Source of the DNA: Actinophytocola algeriensis
GTDB taxonomy: Bacteria > Actinomycetota > Actinomycetes > Mycobacteriales > Pseudonocardiaceae
Length of the DNA: 64,000 nt
Direction: 5' to 3'
Assembly (NCBI RefSeq): GCF_014203735.1
Contig: NZ_JACHJQ010000010.1
Location: forward strand, 310,001 to 374,000
Notes under the pieces: model-generated
What the model saw: the letters and a program-made list of their open reading frames with translations, nothing else
The model's database searches: none
What the model was told of the DNA's origin: nothing
Translations under genes and position numbers: made by a program
Shown here: positions 50,240 to 58,180 of the stretch, piece by piece
Layout: every line of letters begins with the position of its first letter
How positions within the stretch are numbered: position 1 is the first letter of the stretch

Positions 50240-51121
50240 ATGACACAGGTGTCGATCGACGAGTTCCCCGTGCCGGGAGGTGGGCCGTACGCGATCACCG
50301 CGGGCCCGGACGACGCGCTCTGGTACACGCTCGTCCACAGTGGACAAATTGGTCGGCTGGTCCCCGGTGGTACGCCGTCGAACCACCGGCTCGACCCGGC
50401 GTCCGGGCCGACGATCATCACGCCCGGGCCGGACGGCGCGCTGTGGTTCACCGAGTACCGCGCACACCGCATCGGCCGCATCACCACCGACGGCGCGGTC
50501 ACCGGGTTCCGGCTGCCGGAGTGCGGACCGTTCGGCATCGCCGCGGGCCCCGACGGCGCACTGTGGTTCACCGCGACCGCCACCGGCCACATCGGACGGA
50601 TCACGACGGACGGCCGGATCACCGAGTTCCCGTTCCCCCAGGCCGGCGCGTTCCCCTCGGCGATCACCGCAGGACCCGACGACGCGATGTGGTTCACCAT
50701 GAACCAGGCGAACGCGATCGGGCGGATCGACATGGACGGTCAGGTCGCGGTGCACCCACTGCCCACACCGGACTCCGCGCCGGTCGGCATCGCCACCGGC
50801 CAGGACGGTGCGCTGTGGTACGTCGCGATCGCCGCGGGTCTCGTCGGACGCGTCACCCCAGACGGCGCGATCACCGAGTTCCCCCTGCCCGACCGTGCCG
50901 CGCGGCCGCACGCCATCACCCCGGGCACCGACGGCGCGCTGTGGTTCACCGAGTGGGCGGGCAACCGCGTCGGCTCGGTCACCGCCGACGGCACGATCGA
51001 GGTGCACGACCTGCCCACGGCAGGCTCGGAACCGCACGGCATCGCGCTCGGCCCGGACGGTGCGGTGTGGACGGCACTGGAAACCGGGGCGCTGGCCCGG
51101 GTGAGCCTCGGCGCGCACTGA
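50240..51121 (+). CDS. Virginiamycin B lyase-like (Vgb family) beta-propeller
   Basis: This 293-aa protein consists of seven similar ~42-residue blades with the repeated core ITAGPDDALWYT / ITPGPDGALWFTEYRAHRIG. This is the Vgb streptogramin lyase architecture, in which a catalytic His and Glu lie in PHAITPGTDGALWFTEWAGN; both are present here. Vgb opens type B streptogramin rings without hydrolysis. Producers and soil actinomycetes often carry homologues whose real substrate is untested. ATG 50240 begins the first blade directly. The TetR gene follows in the opposite direction. Confidence 0.85.
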   Translation: MTQVSIDEFPVPGGGPYAITAGPDDALWYTLVHSGQIGRLVPGGTPSNHRLDPASGPTIITPGPDGALWFTEYRAHRIGRITTDGAVTGFRLPECGPFGIAAGPDGALWFTATATGHIGRITTDGRITEFPFPQAGAFPSAITAGPDDAMWFTMNQANAIGRIDMDGQVAVHPLPTPDSAPVGIATGQDGALWYVAIAAGLVGRVTPDGAITEFPLPDRAARPHAITPGTDGALWFTEWAGNRVGSVTADGTIEVHDLPTAGSEPHGIALGPDGAVWTALETGALARVSLGAH

Positions 51122-51147
51122 ACTCCGGACGCGGCGAGTCTCTTGGC

Positions 51148-51792
51148 TCACCCCCTGCGGGCTTCGAGTGCGTCCAGGATCAGGTCCAGGCCGTAGCCGA
51201 ACTCGGTCGCGTGGTCGTAGTCCGGCCGCAGGGCGTGGTCGACGATCACTTCCTTGAGGTAGGGCAACTCCTCCGGCAGGTGTTCGAGGATGCCGCCCGC
51301 CACCTGCTCGACCTCGCCCTTCGCCACCACCGGCAGGTTTGCCTCCTGGAGGACGAACCCGCCGATGTAGCTGTCGATGAGCGACACGGCGTGCACGGCC
51401 ATCGGGACCGTGAATCCCGCCTCCCGGAGGACGCCGAGGACGGCGTTGTGGTGGCGGAGCGTGGCCGGGCCCGGATTGCGGCGGGAGTCCATGAGGCCGA
51501 GGGCCCAGCTGTGCCGCGACAGGACGGCGCGCGCGGAGTGCGCGCGCACGCGGATCGCGTCGCGCCAGTCGCCGCCGTCGGGTTCGGGTAGCTCGATCGC
51601 CGCGAACACCACGTCGACCACGGCGTCGAGGATCGCGTCCTTGTTCGGTACGTGGTGGTAGAGGGACATCGCCTCCACGCCCAGTTCCTGCGCCACCCGC
51701 CGCATCGTGATGGCCTCGACGCCGCCGCGGTCCGCGACCAGGACAGCGGCTTCCAGAACGCGGGCTTTGCTGAGCGGCTTTCGTGGTGACAC
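51148..51792 (-). CDS. TetR-family regulator
   Basis: This 214-aa protein has an HTH made of AAVLVADRGGVEAITMRRVA and QELGVEAMSLYHHVPNKDAI, the tetracycline-repressor type (LYHHVPNKD). The C-terminal domain has the TetR_C-like helix LRHHNAVLGVLREAGFTVPM. GTG 51792 is the start. It converges with the Vgb-like gene, ending 26 bp away, and is divergent from the 118-aa gene at 51900. It may control either. Confidence 0.88.
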   Translation of the reverse strand: MSPRKPLSKARVLEAAVLVADRGGVEAITMRRVAQELGVEAMSLYHHVPNKDAILDAVVDVVFAAIELPEPDGGDWRDAIRVRAHSARAVLSRHSWALGLMDSRRNPGPATLRHHNAVLGVLREAGFTVPMAVHAVSLIDSYIGGFVLQEANLPVVAKGEVEQVAGGILEHLPEELPYLKEVIVDHALRPDYDHATEFGYGLDLILDALEARRG

Positions 51793-51808
51793 GTGGACAA
51801 CCTCACAC

Positions 51809-51827
51809 TTGTAAGGAAGCCTTTACG
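51809..51827. promoter_or_regulatory. Imperfect palindrome in the TetR divergent region
   Basis: TTGTAAGGAAGCCTTTACG is an imperfect inverted repeat (GTAAGG / CCTTTAC, one extra T) placed 17 bp upstream of the TetR start. It is AT-richer than its surroundings and is a candidate autoregulatory operator. Confidence 0.4.
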
Positions 51828-51899
51828 GATCGCCTGGCGGCTGGCTCGATCTCCATGCTTGCTGACTGCGACCGAACTGCCACCTGCGATGATTCGACT

Positions 51900-52256
51900 G
51901 TGAGCTATGACCTTGCTGTGTGGGACGGTGAACGTCCACGCGACAACCACCAAGCGGGTACGGTCTACGACGAGTTCTATGAGCGCTATCTGGAGTCGGA
52001 TGATGTCGTTGTGCCTCCAGCGCCGCGCATTGTGGGTTACGTCGAGGCGCTCATCGACCGATACCCTGACGACGGCAGTGGTGTAGGCAGTGGCGCTTGG
52101 GCGTCGCCGCCAGTCATCAACGAGGCGTCAGGGCCGATCGTGTACCTGCTCATGTCCTACAGCAAGGCTGAGGAAGTGTCTGAGTACGCCGCTTCGCTGG
52201 CTCGCGAGCACGGGCTCGTCTGCTATGACCCGCAGGCAGAATCTTTGCGATCGTAG
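51900..52256 (+). CDS. Small acidic protein, immunity-protein-like
   Basis: This 118-aa soluble acidic protein starts SYDLAVWDGERPRDNHQAGT and has WASPPVINEASGPIVYLLMS and AASLAREHGLVCYDPQAESL. The layout (short alpha/beta protein closing with a YDPQ-like strand) is seen in many actinomycete hypothetical/immunity-like proteins. GTG 51900 is the first start inside the conserved-looking region; no clear ribosome site. Its base composition is slightly AT-richer than its neighbours, which hints at more recent acquisition. Function unknown. Confidence 0.65.
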   Translation: MSYDLAVWDGERPRDNHQAGTVYDEFYERYLESDDVVVPPAPRIVGYVEALIDRYPDDGSGVGSGAWASPPVINEASGPIVYLLMSYSKAEEVSEYAASLAREHGLVCYDPQAESLRS

Positions 52257-52802
52257 GCTGGTTGCCCTTTCACCGGACGGGCCAGAGGAAATGTGTGTCG
52301 GCGCCCTCTGCCCACCGTCGCCCCCTCCAGTAGCCGCGGCTGCGCACCGGTGACCCGGCCAACACCTCATCCAGGGGAAGCCGATCCAGCGACGTATCGA
52401 CGAACCCGCCACTGCGCACCAGAACAGCCGCCAGGTGGCCACTTTGCTGGAGGAGGTCCCGCGGCTGCCGCCGGGCGTGGTCACCGATGAGTTCGCACGT
52501 GAACTCATGGAGCTTGGGCGGAGGGTCCTCGACGGGCAGCACCTGTACCTATGGTTCCTCGGCGACTGAGACAGCGGGCCTTCGCAACTCCGGACCAACA
52601 GCCGGACAGCTGAACGACCGCAGTGCTCCGGGTCGACAGCCGGGACGTGGCGCTCACCGCTCCCCGCCTGGTCGGACGGGACGAGGCGTGCCAAGCCCTC
52701 CCGGAGGAGGTGGCCCGCCCACCGAAGATCCTCCGCATCACCGAGTTCCTCCGCATGGACCACGACGTGCGCGACAGCGCCGGGCCCGCGGAACTCGAAT
52801 GA
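52257..52802 (+). other. Gene-poor 550-bp stretch with coding-like fragments
   Basis: No complete convincing gene is present. On the plus strand, 52435-52569 reads VATLLEEVPRLPPGVVTDEF and ends in a stop, and 52623-52802 reads VLRVDSRDVALTAPRLVGRD with strong GC third-position bias. On the minus strand 52270-52542 is also open (90 codons). The fragments look like remains of one or more decayed genes or very small genes. I cannot choose between them. Confidence 0.35.
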
Positions 52803-52812
52803 CCACGATCCC

Positions 52813-53151
52813 TCACGTCCCGGCGCGCCTGGCGCAGCACCAGTCGCCGTCGCAGGGTCGACCCACCTCGCTGCCGTACGGGCCGAACCCACGCAACGAC
52901 GACAGGGCCTCGGCACGTTGCTCACCGGTCAGCGCGGGGCGGCCTGCGACGTCCAGGTCCCACGCAGGCGCCCTGGTCCCGAGGTCCTCCACGTCGCCGA
53001 CGACGGCGCCGTCCACGAACAGCGTGTACAGCGGGTGGTCGGGGAAACTGTTGCGCCGCAACACCCACCACGCGCCGTCCACTCGCGCGGCGTAGACGAA
53101 CACCGCCTCGTCGGCCGGTCGCCACTCGACGGGATGTGCCAGGTGGTCCAC
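52813..53151 (-). CDS. Small hypothetical protein divergent from the metal-regulated methyltransferase
   Basis: This 112-aa protein starts at GTG 53151. The translation reads naturally: EWRPADEAVFVYAARVDGAW then WVLRRNSFPDHPLYTLFVDG, with an Arg/Gly/Cys end (GDWCCARRAGT). It is probably a small alpha/beta protein. Two adjacent Cys near the C-terminus are notable. The frame continues upstream without a better start. It shares a 75-bp divergent promoter region with the methyltransferase, including the Zur-like box, so it may be metal-regulated. No family recognised. Confidence 0.65.
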   Translation of the reverse strand: MDHLAHPVEWRPADEAVFVYAARVDGAWWVLRRNSFPDHPLYTLFVDGAVVGDVEDLGTRAPAWDLDVAGRPALTGEQRAEALSSLRGFGPYGSEVGRPCDGDWCCARRAGT

Positions 53152-53202
53152 CAGGTCAGCCTCACCGATCCGCGGGCTCCGGGCAAGGACTTGGAACCTG
53201 AA

Positions 53203-53221
53203 TTGAGAACGATTATCGTCA
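53203..53221 (+). promoter_or_regulatory. Zur/Fur-like box over the methyltransferase promoter
   Basis: TTGAGAACGATTATCGTCA contains the perfect palindrome ACGAT-T-ATCGT and fits the actinobacterial Zur-box shape (TGAAAATCATTTTCA-like). It ends 5 bases before the ATG, and its TATCGT resembles a -10 box six to seven bases before the start codon. Repressor binding would block a leaderless promoter. A near copy lies at 56853. Confidence 0.65.
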
Positions 53222-53226
53222 CGCTT

Positions 53227-54006
53227 ATGACGACTTCCGCGTTCGACGCCGCCGCGGCCGACTTCACGGCACTCGGCGAGTACCTGTGGGGCCCCATCGG
53301 CGTCGCGACCGTGGCCGCCGCCGGGCTCCGCCCCGGCGAGCGGGTCCTCGACGCCTGCTGCGGCACCGGTGCGTCGGCGATCCCGGCGGCCGAGGCGGTC
53401 GGCGCCGACGGCCTGGTGGACGCGGTCGACCTGTCGGGCCCGATGGTCGACGAGCTGCGCGGGCTGTCGGCCGGGCTGCCACAGCTGCGGGCGCACCAGG
53501 CCGACGTGACCACGTGGGACACCGGCGGCTACGACGTGGTGCAGTCCGCGCTCGGCATCTTCTTCTTCCCCGACATGACGGCAGGCACCGAGCACCTCAT
53601 CAGCCGCGCGGGCCGGGTCGTGTTCACCATCTGGCGCGGCGACGCGATGGCGGCCGCCGGGCGGCACCTCGGGCTGGCGGTGGCCGCGGCGACCGGCACC
53701 GCACCGCCCAAGGAACGCGAGCGGTCCCTGTTCGACCGGATCAACCAGCCCGGCACGTACGCCGCCTGGCTCACCGAGCGCGGCCTGACCGAGGTGGCGG
53801 TCACGACGCACGACATGCGCCTCACCATGACCCCGGAGGTGGCGTGGCTGGTGGTCACCGGCTCCGGTTACCGCGGCGCGCTCGCCAAGCTCGACCCCGG
53901 CACCGTCGACACCGTGCGGGAGCACTACCTCGCTTCCCTCCGCGCCGACGGCGTCACCGAACTCGACGCCACGACCCTGATCGGCACCGGCACCACCGCG
54001 ACCTGA
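53227..54006 (+). CDS. Class I SAM-dependent methyltransferase
   Basis: This 259-aa protein has the SAM-binding motif I RVLDACCGTGASAIP at residues 39-53, an acidic motif II end (VDAVDLSGPMVDEL) and YDVVQSALGIFFFPDMTAGT as motif IV/post-motif region, like UbiE/COQ5-type methyltransferases. ATG 53227 sits directly after a Zur-like box, with no ribosome site, so translation is probably leaderless. It converges with the PLP-enzyme gene with no gap (stops at 54006/54007). It likely modifies the small molecule made by the adjacent operon; this is context inference. Confidence 0.85.
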   Translation: MTTSAFDAAAADFTALGEYLWGPIGVATVAAAGLRPGERVLDACCGTGASAIPAAEAVGADGLVDAVDLSGPMVDELRGLSAGLPQLRAHQADVTTWDTGGYDVVQSALGIFFFPDMTAGTEHLISRAGRVVFTIWRGDAMAAAGRHLGLAVAAATGTAPPKERERSLFDRINQPGTYAAWLTERGLTEVAVTTHDMRLTMTPEVAWLVVTGSGYRGALAKLDPGTVDTVREHYLASLRADGVTELDATTLIGTGTTAT

Positions 54007-55005
54007 CTACGGGGCGTCTCCTCGTCCCCAGTCCATGCGCGACCACGGCAGCGCCAGTTCCTCCACAGCGGACACCCGGGTCGGCGTGAGTGCCGCGATC
54101 GGCGGGGCTTCCTCGTGGCGGGCGAAGACCGTGCCCGCGTAGCGGTGGCCCGTGTCGGCGGCGATGAACAGTGTCGTGCGGTGCGGGGCGCGTTCCCAGC
54201 GGGCGGCCAGGTACGCGGCACCGGTGGACAGGCCCGCGAACACCGCGTGCTCCCGCAGCAGGTCGACGCTCCCGGCGAGGGCGGCGGTGAAACCCACCCA
54301 GTGGATGGTGTCGTACAGCGTGTGGGCGACGTTGTCGAACGGGATCGAGCTGCCGATGCCCGCGATGATGATGTCCGGGTCGGACACGTGCTGGCTGCCG
54401 AACGTGACGCTGCCGAAGGGCTGCACCCCGGCCAGCGCCACGTCCGGCACCCGACCGCGCAGGTACGTGGCGAGTGCGCCGGTGGACGCGCCGGACCCGA
54501 CCCCGCCGACGACGGTCAGCGGACCGTCGCCGAGTTCGTCGGCGATCCGGTCCGCCACGGCCCGGTAGCCGAGGTAGTGGATGTCGTCGTGGTACTGGCG
54601 CATCCAGTGGTAGCGGGGGTGGTCGCGGAGGATCTCCTCGATGCGTTCGACCCGGCGGCTCTGGTCGAGTTTCAGGCTCGTGGACGGCGCCATCTGCTCC
54701 AGGTGCGCGCCGAGCACCGCGAGCTGTGCCCGCAGCGTGTCGTCCACCGTGGTGGAGCCGACGATGTGGCAGCGCATGCCGTACCGGTGGCAGGCGAGCG
54801 CGAGCGCGTAGGCGTAGATGCCGCTGGAGGAGTCCAGCAGGGTGTCGCCGGGACGGACCGCGCCGGTGTCGAGCAGGTGCCGGACGGCGGCCATCGCGGA
54901 GACCACCTTCATGGATTCAAAACGCAGGCAGACGAGCCCACCGTCCTGATCGTCGAGGTGTACGAGGTCCGGTCTGCTGATCGCGTCGGCGATGTGGCTG
55001 TCCAT
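54007..55005 (-). CDS. Cysteine-synthase-like (fold type II) PLP enzyme
   Basis: This 332-aa protein carries the PLP lysine as K33 in RFESMKVVSAMAA. LLDSSSGIYAYALALACHRY is the Asn/Ser loop, and GVGSGASTGALATYL at 168-182 is the phosphate-binding glycine loop. Family enzymes replace a beta leaving group of Ser/Thr derivatives; SbnA, for example, uses O-phosphoserine to build 2,3-diaminopropionate for a siderophore. With a GHMP kinase next to it, a phospho-amino acid substrate is plausible. ATG 55005 lies 89 bp inside the kinase gene. Last gene of the leftward operon. Confidence 0.85.
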   Translation of the reverse strand: MDSHIADAISRPDLVHLDDQDGGLVCLRFESMKVVSAMAAVRHLLDTGAVRPGDTLLDSSSGIYAYALALACHRYGMRCHIVGSTTVDDTLRAQLAVLGAHLEQMAPSTSLKLDQSRRVERIEEILRDHPRYHWMRQYHDDIHYLGYRAVADRIADELGDGPLTVVGGVGSGASTGALATYLRGRVPDVALAGVQPFGSVTFGSQHVSDPDIIIAGIGSSIPFDNVAHTLYDTIHWVGFTAALAGSVDLLREHAVFAGLSTGAAYLAARWERAPHRTTLFIAADTGHRYAGTVFARHEEAPPIAALTPTRVSAVEELALPWSRMDWGRGDAP

Positions 55006-55918
55006 GTCCGCCTTCCGGTCGGCCGGTGCTGAAGATCCGGGCTACGGGGATGTTCCTGCTGCCCAGTGCGCGCACGCAGTGCCACAGGCGCCGGTCGAGG
55101 TCGTCCGCGGCCGGGTCGAACAGCAGGCCTGCGACGTTCCCGCTGTGCGCGACCTGCACCCCGGCCGACCCGGTCCCTCGGGCGACGGCCTCCAGTCCGG
55201 TGAGCTCCTCCTTGGGCAGCACGCGCTGGTTGTGCCGGGCGCTCTCGGTGCTGACCTGGCCGAGCAGGGCGAGATCGGTGTCGGCGATCGCCTGCCGCAG
55301 GACGACGCGGAGCCGTTCGTAGGACCGCACCTCGTCGTCGTGGCAGGCGGGCAACCCCAACGTGTTCACCGGCCGTCCGCCACCGGTCAGGCAGCTGACG
55401 ACGACCAGGGGCGGCAGCGCCTCCCCGAGGTCCTCCAGGACGCGGCCTTCCCGGTGCGCGAACAACAGTGGCCGGTCCGCGAGCATGATCGGGTCGCTGG
55501 CGTCCTCGGCCGCCACGGCGAGGCGGGCCAGCGCTCCGGGTGGCAGGTCGACCCCGTAGCTCGCCGCGACCGCGCGGACAGTGGCGATGACGTCCCCTGT
55601 GGACGATCCCATGCCCAGTCCCAGCGGGATGTCGCTGTCGAGCCGCAGCTGTCCGCCGCACCTGGGCAGGCCGGTCCGGCCTGCGCACTCCGCGATCGTG
55701 AGCGACGCGGCGCGGGCGGCCTTCACCCGGTCCGCCGGATGCACGACGACCTGGTCACCGGGCCGGGGCGTGAACTCGGCGCGCACCCCCGGCCCTGGCA
55801 TCGGCAGGGTGACCAGCCCGCGGCACGGCCGTCCTGACGCGTCCAGGAAGACGCCCTGCAGGATCTCACCGTGGTGACCGGAAGCCTGGCCGTTGCCAGC
55901 ATTCATGCCGCCGTTCAC
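54917..55918 (-). CDS. GHMP-family kinase (threonine/serine kinase-like)
   Basis: This 333-aa protein has the GHMP ATP loop at residues 98-109 in PLGLGMGSSTGDV. GHHGEILQGVF near 14-24 and AGVQVAHSGNVAGLLF near the C-terminus match the PduX-like L-threonine kinase branch. It probably phosphorylates a small hydroxy compound such as Ser or Thr. GTG 55918 overlaps the previous stop (GTGA). The frame runs 89 bp into the PLP-enzyme gene, giving a basic tail (PHRRRDQQTGPRTPRRSGRW), an unusually long overlap. It may prime the substrate for the PLP enzyme. Confidence 0.8.
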   Translation of the reverse strand: MNGGMNAGNGQASGHHGEILQGVFLDASGRPCRGLVTLPMPGPGVRAEFTPRPGDQVVVHPADRVKAARAASLTIAECAGRTGLPRCGGQLRLDSDIPLGLGMGSSTGDVIATVRAVAASYGVDLPPGALARLAVAAEDASDPIMLADRPLLFAHREGRVLEDLGEALPPLVVVSCLTGGGRPVNTLGLPACHDDEVRSYERLRVVLRQAIADTDLALLGQVSTESARHNQRVLPKEELTGLEAVARGTGSAGVQVAHSGNVAGLLFDPAADDLDRRLWHCVRALGSRNIPVARIFSTGRPEGGHGQPHRRRDQQTGPRTPRRSGRWARLPAF

Positions 55919-56706
55919 GCCGCCGCCGCGCGGTAGCGGTGGAGCAGCGTGGGTTCGGCGCTGAACTGGGAGAACGGGAAGGGTTCGGCGGACAGCGCGG
56001 TCACCCCGGCGCCGAGGAACGCACGCGCGACCGCGCTCCCGCTCTGCGCGTACACGACCAGCGGCACATCCCGTTCCCGGCACCGGTGGACGATCTGGTC
56101 GAACGTGCCGTTGCCCAGCGTCATGCCGGTGGCCACCACGGCGTCGGCGGTACCGAGCACCTCGGTCATGGTCTGTGCCACGGCGTCGCCCCACTGCGTC
56201 GCGCGGAGGTTGAAGTCGCAGGGCAGGCAGACGCCGCCGCGCTCACGGATGGCGGCCACCAGCGGGTTCACGACACCGATGAGCGCGACCTTCGCGCCCG
56301 GCGCGATGTCGAGCAGGTCGGCGATGGCGGCGTCCCGTGCGCGGGCCCGCTCCTCGGGGGTGCCCGCGGGCAGCTCCACCGCTTCCCCGTGGTGGGGCCG
56401 GGTCGCGGCGAGGTAGGCGTCCAGCGCGGCGATCCGCAGCGGCAGCGGACCGGTACGCAACAGGTCGTCGAGGGTACCGCCGGACGCGTCGCGGCAGATG
56501 TCCGGGTCGATCTCGCCTGCCTCGAACGCACAGGCGCCGAACGACCGTCCACATCGGACCAGGACGTACTGGTTGCGGTACGTGGTGTTCCCGCCCGCGA
56601 GCCTGGTGCCGTGGTGCAGCCAGAACACGCTGGTCGCGACCAGTTCCGCGGGCGAGGTGCCGTGTTCGCCCGCGCGGACACTGGCGATGAGGTCGTCGAC
56701 GGTCAC
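55915..56706 (-). CDS. DUF364/DUF4213-like protein (Rossmann-like, metal/chelatase-type)
   Basis: This 263-aa protein's second half carries the DUF364 signature: VALIGVVNPLVAAIRERGGV, VVATGMTLGNGTFDQIVHRC and VVYAQSGSAVARAFLGAGVT. The N-terminal half resembles the enolase-N-like DUF4213 part (RLAGGNTTYRNQYVLVRCGR). Families of this type occur near metal-uptake and metallophore genes; their reaction is unknown. The GTG start overlaps the stop of a 33-aa ORF and the stop overlaps the kinase start, so all are translationally coupled. Confidence 0.78.
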   Translation of the reverse strand: MTVDDLIASVRAGEHGTSPAELVATSVFWLHHGTRLAGGNTTYRNQYVLVRCGRSFGACAFEAGEIDPDICRDASGGTLDDLLRTGPLPLRIAALDAYLAATRPHHGEAVELPAGTPEERARARDAAIADLLDIAPGAKVALIGVVNPLVAAIRERGGVCLPCDFNLRATQWGDAVAQTMTEVLGTADAVVATGMTLGNGTFDQIVHRCRERDVPLVVYAQSGSAVARAFLGAGVTALSAEPFPFSQFSAEPTLLHRYRAAAA

Positions 56707-56804
56707 CCGGCACCGCCGCCACGCGGGTCGGCCTTCGGCGTGCCGAGCGCGATGATCCGCTCGGCACGCGACGACGGGGGCGGCTGGTCGGTCAGCAGGT
56801 CCAC
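56703..56804 (-). CDS. 33-aa first ORF of the metallophore-type operon
   Basis: GTG 56804 has GGAAGG eight bases upstream and encodes 33 residues (MDLLTDQPPPSSRAERIIAL, then a Gly-rich end). Its TGA overlaps the GTG of the DUF364-like gene. It is soluble, without Cys or His, so it is unlikely to sense zinc by itself. It may be a translational-coupling leader or a small partner protein. Confidence 0.5.
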   Translation of the reverse strand: MDLLTDQPPPSSRAERIIALGTPKADPRGGGAG

Positions 56805-56852
56805 AGAGGACACCTTCCGGAGGCAGGGGTCAGACGCACACCATGCTACAAA

Positions 56853-56869
56853 TGAAAACCATTATCGTC
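56853..56869. promoter_or_regulatory. Zur/Fur-like box in the divergent metallophore promoter
   Basis: TGAAAACCATTATCGTC matches actinobacterial Zur boxes (TGAAAATCATTTTCA) at most positions, and shares ATTATCGTC with the box at 53203. It lies between the leftward operon and the MFS gene. On the plus strand TAGAGT follows, six bases before the MFS ATG (leaderless promoter). On the minus strand TAGCAT (about 56844-56849) is a -10 candidate. One repressor could close both directions. Confidence 0.7.
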
Positions 56870-56881
56870 TAGAGTGCGTTC

Positions 56882-58132
56882 ATGACCAACGCCGAGACAA
56901 CAACCCACCACACCCGTCGCACCCCGCGACGATCGGTCCTGCTCGAACCGGGGTTCGCCCGCCTGTGGCTGGGCACGACGGCGTCGGGGCTGGCGACGTG
57001 GTCGCTGCCCTTCGTGCTGGGACTCGCGGTGCTCACCCGCGAACTGAGCGCGGCGGGCCTCGGTGTGGTGCTGGCGGCTCGGACCGCCGGTTTCCTGCTG
57101 GCGGTGCCGGTCAGCGGGGTGCTCGCCGACCGCCACTCGCGCCGCGCCGTGGTGCTGTGGGCCGGGCTGGCGGCGGCGGCAGGCGCGCCGGTGATCGCGT
57201 TCGGGCTCGACCGGTCGGTACCGCTGATGGCGGTCGCCGCGCTGATGGTCGGCGCCGGCCAGGGCGCCTGCAGGCCAGCGTTCCAGGCGCTCGTCGCCGA
57301 GGTGGTCGAGCCGGCGCGCAGGCAGACCGCCAACGCCGCCATGGCGTTGTCGGTGCGGGTCATCACGCTCACCGCGCCCGCGCTGACGGCGTTGCTCGCC
57401 ACGGTCCTCAGCACGTCCGCGCTCCTGGTGGGCACCGGCGTGGTCTGGCTGTTCGCCGCGCTGGTACCACCGAGGGGCAGGCACACGGCACCCACCGACG
57501 CACGGTCCTTCTCCTTCGTCCGCGAGTTCGCCGACGGGGTGCGGGAGGCGCGACGGCACCCGTGGTTCCTCGCCGGGCTGTGCGCACTCACGGCCGTGAT
57601 CGCGACCGGCTACTCCGCCACCGCCGTGGTGCTCCCGCTCGTGAGCCGCGACCGCTACGACACCGAGGCGGTACTCGCCGCCGCGCTGACCGCGTACACG
57701 GCAGGCGCACTGCTCGGCGCGCTCGTGGTCGCCCGGTGGCGGCCGAGGGCGCAGGGGTGGGCCGCGCTCGCCGCACTCGCCTGCTACGGGTTCGCGCCGC
57801 TCGCGTTGCTGTTCCCCGTGCACTGGGTGGTGGTCGTCGCCGCGTACGTCGTCGCCGGACTGGGCATCGAACTGTTCAACGTGCCCTGGTTCACCGCCAC
57901 CCAGCGCGAGGTCGCCCCGGACAAGCTCGCACGGGTGTCGTCATTGGACTTCCTGCTGTCGTACGGCCTCGCCCCGCTCGGGCTCGCACTCATCGCGCCA
58001 GCCATCGACGCTTTCGGGGTCACCGCTGTGCTGGGCGTGTGTGCGGCGGCGTGCTTCGTGGTTCCCGTCGCCGCGATGTTCGCTCCTACGACTCGTGAGT
58101 TCGGTAGGCGTGAGGACCGTGTTTCCGGCTGA
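56882..58132 (+). CDS. MFS exporter next to the metallophore-type operon
   Basis: This 416-aa protein has twelve hydrophobic helices; VSGVLADRHSRRAVVLWAGL is the MFS motif A and VGAGQGACRPAFQALVAEVV follows. The type resembles small-molecule/siderophore exporters (the EntS-like DHA3 group). ATG 56882 comes six bases after a -10-like TAGAGT and 13 after a Zur-like box, with no ribosome site, so a leaderless transcript repressed by metal is likely. It may export the product of the divergent operon. Confidence 0.87.
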   Translation: MTNAETTTHHTRRTPRRSVLLEPGFARLWLGTTASGLATWSLPFVLGLAVLTRELSAAGLGVVLAARTAGFLLAVPVSGVLADRHSRRAVVLWAGLAAAAGAPVIAFGLDRSVPLMAVAALMVGAGQGACRPAFQALVAEVVEPARRQTANAAMALSVRVITLTAPALTALLATVLSTSALLVGTGVVWLFAALVPPRGRHTAPTDARSFSFVREFADGVREARRHPWFLAGLCALTAVIATGYSATAVVLPLVSRDRYDTEAVLAAALTAYTAGALLGALVVARWRPRAQGWAALAALACYGFAPLALLFPVHWVVVVAAYVVAGLGIELFNVPWFTATQREVAPDKLARVSSLDFLLSYGLAPLGLALIAPAIDAFGVTAVLGVCAAACFVVPVAAMFAPTTREFGRREDRVSG

Positions 58133-58180
58133 GTGATGTCTCGTAATCGACCTTGTCGTTGTCAGTGCGAGTTCTGGAGG

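Noticed and set aside
50108-51151. A 347-codon minus-strand frame with a repeating pattern
   Set aside because: The apparent repeats mirror the propeller blades of the Vgb-like gene on the other strand.
53227-53925. Extension of the 52813-53151 minus-strand gene upstream to 53925
   Set aside because: The extra part is antisense to the methyltransferase and loses coding character; the natural protein begins near 53151.
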